Origin: DAOLCO01 sp964612555
GTDB lineage: Bacteria > Bdellovibrionota_C > UBA2361 > SZUA-149 > DAOLCO01
Direction: 5' to 3'
Length of the DNA stretch: 9,099 nt
Assembly: GCA_964612555.1 (NCBI GenBank)
Contig: CAZTBW010000018.1
Span: forward strand, 1 to 9,099
Made by a program: the position numbers and the translations under genes
The notes under the pieces: model-generated
What the model saw: only the letters and a program-made list of their open reading frames with translations
What the model was told of the DNA's origin: nothing
Databases searched by the model: none
Shown: positions 5,985 to 9,099 of the stretch, one piece after another
How the letters are laid out: each line of letters opens with the position of its first letter
Numbering within the stretch: the stretch's first letter is position 1

Positions 5985-6698
5985 TTAAATATTTACGTGT
6001 CCTAATTTGATGAGCTTTTCGTGATTTAAGATTTTGATGTTTCTGCCTTCAACTCCGATGAGTTCATCTTGCTTAAATTCGGAAATCAATCGGATTGCAC
6101 TTTCTGTCGCAGTTCCGATGATGTTTGCGATTTCTTCGCGTGTTAAAGAAATTTTAATAAAACCTTCAGGATCGGTTCCTAATTTTTGTTCCAATAAAAG
6201 CAGAATTTCCGCCAATCTTTCACGAACCGTTTTCTGGGCAAGAAAAGTTACGGTATTGGAAGATTCTCCCAATTCAAATGCAATTTTCTGCAACATTGTG
6301 AATGATAATTTAGAATCCACTTCCAGTAAATGCAGAAAAGTTTCCGCCGGTAAAAAAGTGGCTTCAACTTCCGTCATTGCTTCTGCTTTTGCCTGAAAAT
6401 TTTCCCCGCAAAGCAAGGATCGATAGCCGATCAAATCTCCTTCTTTGATAAATCTAAGAATCTGTTCTTTGCCGTAAACTCCTTGTTTCAAGAGTTTTAC
6501 CGTTCCGTTTTTAATGAAAAATACTCCTTTTGCAGAATCTCCGTCTTCAAAGATGGTTTCTCCTTTGCGAAACATAAGGGGTTTCTTTGCAGAGAGGTAT
6601 TTCTGAAAATCTTCCGGCGATAATGTTTCCCTGAAAGAATCTTCATTAAAAGCTTTTTGCAGATTCTCCTCGATGATCCTTTGTTTCTCTAACGACAT
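5985..6698 (-). CDS. Crp/Fnr-family transcriptional regulator, divergent from the CcoI ATPase
   Basis: A 237-residue cytosolic dimeric regulator. A cyclic-nucleotide-type beta roll spans about residues 38-126 (FRKGETIFEDGDSAKGVFFIKNG at its start). A long dimer helix runs about 130-160. The Crp-type winged helix-turn-helix is at about 186-208 (LTREEIANIIGTATESAIRLISEF). The N-terminal cysteine cluster of oxygen-sensing FNR is absent; the only Cys is C97. The phosphate-binding stretch reads LIGYRSLLCGENFQAKAEA, without the GE and RS/RT residues that hold cAMP, so cAMP is unlikely to be the ligand. Its position beside a cbb3-oxidase copper ATPase is typical of Bacteroidetes and suggests control of microaerobic respiration. 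The signal it senses is not evident. The ATG sits 20 bases from its likely -7 element. Confidence 0.88.
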   Translation of the reverse strand: MSLEKQRIIEENLQKAFNEDSFRETLSPEDFQKYLSAKKPLMFRKGETIFEDGDSAKGVFFIKNGTVKLLKQGVYGKEQILRFIKEGDLIGYRSLLCGENFQAKAEAMTEVEATFLPAETFLHLLEVDSKLSFTMLQKIAFELGESSNTVTFLAQKTVRERLAEILLLLEQKLGTDPEGFIKISLTREEIANIIGTATESAIRLISEFKQDELIGVEGRNIKILNHEKLIKLGHVNI

Positions 6699-6717
6699 AA
6701 TTTATGACATTTATCAG

Positions 6718-6749
6718 CAAAAATAGGTTATTTAAAACCTTAACACAAA
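6718..6749 (-). promoter_or_regulatory. Bacteroidetes-type promoter for the Crp/Fnr gene
   Basis: On the minus strand TTTG (6749-6746) is followed after 20 bases by TATTTTTG (6725-6718), an exact fit to TAnnTTTG. Spacing agrees with the reported flavobacterial -33/-7 arrangement (about 17-23 bases). Transcription would start near 6712, giving a leader of about 13 bases. Confidence 0.6.
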
Positions 6750-6758
6750 TTAATTTGT
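6745..6758. promoter_or_regulatory. 14-bp perfect palindrome, candidate operator
   Basis: ACAAATTAATTTGT is a perfect palindrome midway between two divergent genes, one of which encodes a dimeric Crp/Fnr regulator. It covers the minus-strand -33 element and abuts the plus-strand -7 element, so a bound dimer could affect both promoters. It does not match the classical FNR (TTGAT-N4-ATCAA) or CRP box, and AT-rich palindromes can arise by chance. Confidence 0.4.
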
Positions 6759-6760
6759 TA

Positions 6761-6768
6761 TAATTTTG
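6761..6768 (+). promoter_or_regulatory. Likely -7 promoter element of the CcoI gene
   Basis: TAATTTTG fits TAnnTTTG and ends 20 bases before the GTG start. No TTG lies at the expected upstream distance (ending at 6737-6743), so the promoter looks weak by itself and may rely on an activator. Confidence 0.5.
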
Positions 6769-6788
6769 TAGGTTCAATTCCTGAAAGA

Positions 6789-9099
6789 GTGTCGGAAAAC
6801 TGTTTTCATTGTGGACAAATTATAGACAAAGAGCGAATCCCGTTCGATGAGAAAATCTTTTGTTGCAATGGCTGTAAATCGGTTTACGAAATCCTGAATA
6901 TCAATAATTTAGGTAACTTTTATGAACTGAATAAACGTTCAGGAATCCGACCGAATGACGAAAATATTTCCCAGTTCGATTATCTCGATACACCGGAAAT
7001 TTTCAGTAAAGTAACCGATTTTTCGGAAGGAGAAACAACGCTGGTTACTTTCAAAATCCCTGTAATTCATTGCTCGTCTTGTATTTGGTTATTGGAAAGT
7101 CTTCATACTTTAAATAAAAACATTAAATATTCTCAGGTAAATTTTACCCGGAAAAACGTGCAGATTTCTTTTAATCATAATGAATTAAAACTTAGCGAGC
7201 TTGCAAAATTCCTTACCAATCTCGGTTATAAACCAATCGTCAATCTAGAAACGGCAGAAAAAAAGGAAGAGTTTTTAGATAAAACTTTACTCATCAAATT
7301 GGTGATTGCAGGATTTGCTTTCGGGAACGGAATGTTTTTCAGCTATCCGGAATATGCGGAACAAGTAATGGGAACTACCGATTTCTGGATGGAAAAATAC
7401 AAAAATCTTTTCCGGTTCATTATGTTTCTTTTGGCGACACCGGTTGTTTTTTATTCCGCTTCAGATTATTTCAAATCGGCTTGGTTCGGTTTGAAAAATA
7501 AAATCGTCAATATTGATGTTCCGATTGTTTTGGGAATTATGATGCTTTACGGACGAAGCATTTATGAGGTTCTCACGGATTACGGACCGGGTTATTTCGA
7601 TACGTTGTGCGGACTTTTGTTTTTTATGTTGATGGGAAAAGTTTTCCAGAAAAGAACGTACAGTGCTCTTTCTTATGACCGGGATTACAAATCTTTTTAT
7701 CCGATTGCAGTGACTAAAGTTGATTTCAACGGGAAACAGGAAAATATTCTTTTATCTGACCTGAAAATCGGTGACAGGATTTTGGTAAGAAATCAGGAAA
7801 TCATTCCTGTAGATGCAGTTTTGATTAATGGCGAAGGAAATATCGACAACAGTTTTATCACGGGTGAAAGTGCATCAATCCCGAAAAAAGCGGGTGACAA
7901 AATTTTTGCCGGTGGAAAGCAAACCGGTTCCGCTTTGGAACTGGAAGTTATCAAAACCGTGAACCAAAGTTATCTTACCCAGCTTTGGAACAAGGAAGCG
8001 TTCAAAAAACACGAAACCGGACTTGATACTTTGACCAACGAAATTTCCAAATACTTCACTTTCATCATATTAGGAATTACTTTAATTGCCGGAATTTATT
8101 GGGGAAGAATAGATTTCGAGAAAATGTTTCAGGTGGTTGCAGCAATTCTGATTATTGCTTGTCCGTGTGCATTGGCTCTTTCCGCTCCGTTTACTTTCGG
8201 ACACGTGATGAGGATTTTGGGAAGAAATAAATTTTATGTAAAAGATACTTTAACCATCGAAAAAATATCGAAAGTTGACACTTTGGTTTTTGATAAAACG
8301 GGAACCATCACGCATCATCAAAAATCGGATATTACTTTTGAAGGCACTGAAATTCAGGAGTTTGATTTAAAGAATATTAAAAGTTTAATTAAAAACTCCA
8401 ACCATCCTTTATCAAAATCTTTGTATGAATTTTTAGATATTGATGACGAATATTTCCCGGTTGGAAATTTCAGGGAAATTCCCGGAAAAGGTTATGAAGC
8501 CGAAGTTCGAGGGAATTTGTATAAAATAGGTTCTGCAACATTAATCGGGAAAAACTCCGAAAATCTGGAAACGGCAGTTTATATCGGTAAAAATGATGAG
8601 TTTCTGGGGAAATTTATTTTTAAAAATGAATACCGTGAAAATCTAAGCAGTTTGTTCAAGAATCTAAAAGAATATAAAATCCATATTTTAAGCGGCGACA
8701 ATGCTTCCGAAGAGAAGTCATTGAAGAATATTATTCCCGATGTTGCAGGAATGGCTTTCAACCAAAGTCCCGAAGATAAGCTGAATTATATTAAAAATCT
8801 GCAGGACAATCAACAAAAAGTGGCGATGCTCGGTGACGGATTAAACGATGCAGGTGCACTGAAACAGAGCAATGTAGGAATTGCGGTTGCCGATGATACC
8901 AATTCTTTCACGCCATCTTCCGACGTGATTATGGACGGGAAAAAACTCGCAGATTTCGAGAAATATCTGAAATTCAGCAAAGATGCGATGACGATTGTGA
9001 AAATGACTTTTGCGATAAGTTTTCTTTATAACATTATCGGACTCAGTTTTGCCGTAACCGGAAATATGTCCCCGCTTTTTGCAGCGATTATTATGCCGA
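6789..9099 (+). CDS. ccoI: CcoI/FixI-type copper-translocating P1B ATPase (3' end outside window)
   Basis: The first 770 codons of a gene continuing past the window, perhaps 25-40 codons short of complete. I chose the GTG at 6789: the frame is open back to a TAA at 6741-6743, no ATG occurs before residue 182, and the N-terminal metal motif begins at residue 5. That region has C5-x2-C8 and CC..C (C25, C26, C29), the metal-binding N-domain of CcoI-like pumps. An HMA-like domain with C95 and C98 (IHCSSC) follows. Next come the actuator TGES (358-361), the transmembrane copper site C458-P-C460, the phosphorylation site DKTGT (D502), H539-P540 and GDGLND (682-687). There are about eight membrane helices. 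Such ATPases export Cu(I) needed for the CuB centre of cbb3 oxidase, so ccoS and ccoNOP should follow. The frame is intact across the whole 2.3 kb. Confidence 0.95.
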   Translation, partial: MSENCFHCGQIIDKERIPFDEKIFCCNGCKSVYEILNINNLGNFYELNKRSGIRPNDENISQFDYLDTPEIFSKVTDFSEGETTLVTFKIPVIHCSSCIWLLESLHTLNKNIKYSQVNFTRKNVQISFNHNELKLSELAKFLTNLGYKPIVNLETAEKKEEFLDKTLLIKLVIAGFAFGNGMFFSYPEYAEQVMGTTDFWMEKYKNLFRFIMFLLATPVVFYSASDYFKSAWFGLKNKIVNIDVPIVLGIMMLYGRSIYEVLTDYGPGYFDTLCGLLFFMLMGKVFQKRTYSALSYDRDYKSFYPIAVTKVDFNGKQENILLSDLKIGDRILVRNQEIIPVDAVLINGEGNIDNSFITGESASIPKKAGDKIFAGGKQTGSALELEVIKTVNQSYLTQLWNKEAFKKHETGLDTLTNEISKYFTFIILGITLIAGIYWGRIDFEKMFQVVAAILIIACPCALALSAPFTFGHVMRILGRNKFYVKDTLTIEKISKVDTLVFDKTGTITHHQKSDITFEGTEIQEFDLKNIKSLIKNSNHPLSKSLYEFLDIDDEYFPVGNFREIPGKGYEAEVRGNLYKIGSATLIGKNSENLETAVYIGKNDEFLGKFIFKNEYRENLSSLFKNLKEYKIHILSGDNASEEKSLKNIIPDVAGMAFNQSPEDKLNYIKNLQDNQQKVAMLGDGLNDAGALKQSNVGIAVADDTNSFTPSSDVIMDGKKLADFEKYLKFSKDAMTIVKMTFAISFLYNIIGLSFAVTGNMSPLFAAIIMP

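Noticed and set aside
6699..9099. Suspected broken or frameshifted ATPase, because no long ATG-started frame covers this region.
   Set aside because: The frame is continuous from GTG 6789 to the window edge with all P-type motifs in order; it only lacks an ATG start and its 3' end.
1..9099. CRISPR array, tRNA, rRNA or transposase.
   Set aside because: No regularly spaced direct repeats, no tRNA cloverleaf or CCA-ended segment, and no transposase or integrase motifs seen in any frame.

Overview
The window looks like a chromosomal segment of a low-GC Bacteroidetes, most likely a Flavobacteriia member of the Chryseobacterium/Weeksellaceae type. The reasons are the protein families (short-form phosphatidylserine decarboxylase next to an acyl-CoA-binding protein, a Big_5 lipoprotein, a Haem_bd protein, a Crp/Fnr regulator divergent from a CcoI-type copper ATPase), TAnnTTTG-type promoter elements in the one clear divergent intergenic region, and palindromic intergenic repeats of flavobacterial style. 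This placement is inference from family knowledge; no search was run.

Layout. (1) 1-473: the end of a psd gene and an overlapping acyl-CoA-binding protein gene (phospholipid and acyl-CoA metabolism). (2) 474-718: a non-coding stretch with an AT-rich hairpin and a roughly 100-base structured element (602-703) that looks like a dispersed repeat. (3) 719-2511: an AT-rich restriction-modification island. It holds a close homologue of DpnI, which cleaves only adenine-methylated GATC, a 56-codon DpnD/PcfM-family gene overlapping its end, and a beta-class adenine methyltransferase of the DpnA family whose conserved N-terminal strand is in frame but has no start codon. (4) 2519-4660: a large lipoprotein and a c-type heme protein, 3 bases apart. 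(5) 4661-4758: convergent intergenic region with an imperfect palindrome. (6) 4759-5903, minus strand: panB (pantothenate synthesis) and a small four-helix membrane protein overlapping it by one base. (7) 5904-5984: inverted heptad repeats. (8) 5985-6698, minus: a Crp/Fnr regulator. (9) 6699-6788: a compact divergent promoter region with a 14-bp palindrome. (10) 6789 to the end, plus: a CcoI/FixI copper P-type ATPase with a GTG start, cut by the window edge and expected to lead into cbb3 oxidase genes.

The main point of interest is the RM island. DpnI-type and GATC-methylating DpnII-type systems are mutually exclusive in pneumococcus because the first destroys DNA protected by the second. Here a DpnI-DpnD pair sits directly on a DpnA-family methyltransferase that has lost its own start region. 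This suggests a cassette swap that overwrote the front of an older methyltransferase gene, or a methyltransferase with a different target. An eye count finds only six GATC sites in 9.1 kb against about 35 of the equal-composition word TCGA, which fits long exposure of this lineage to GATC-directed restriction.

The rest is ordinary core genome, apart from the regulator/ATPase promoter region and the palindromic repeats.
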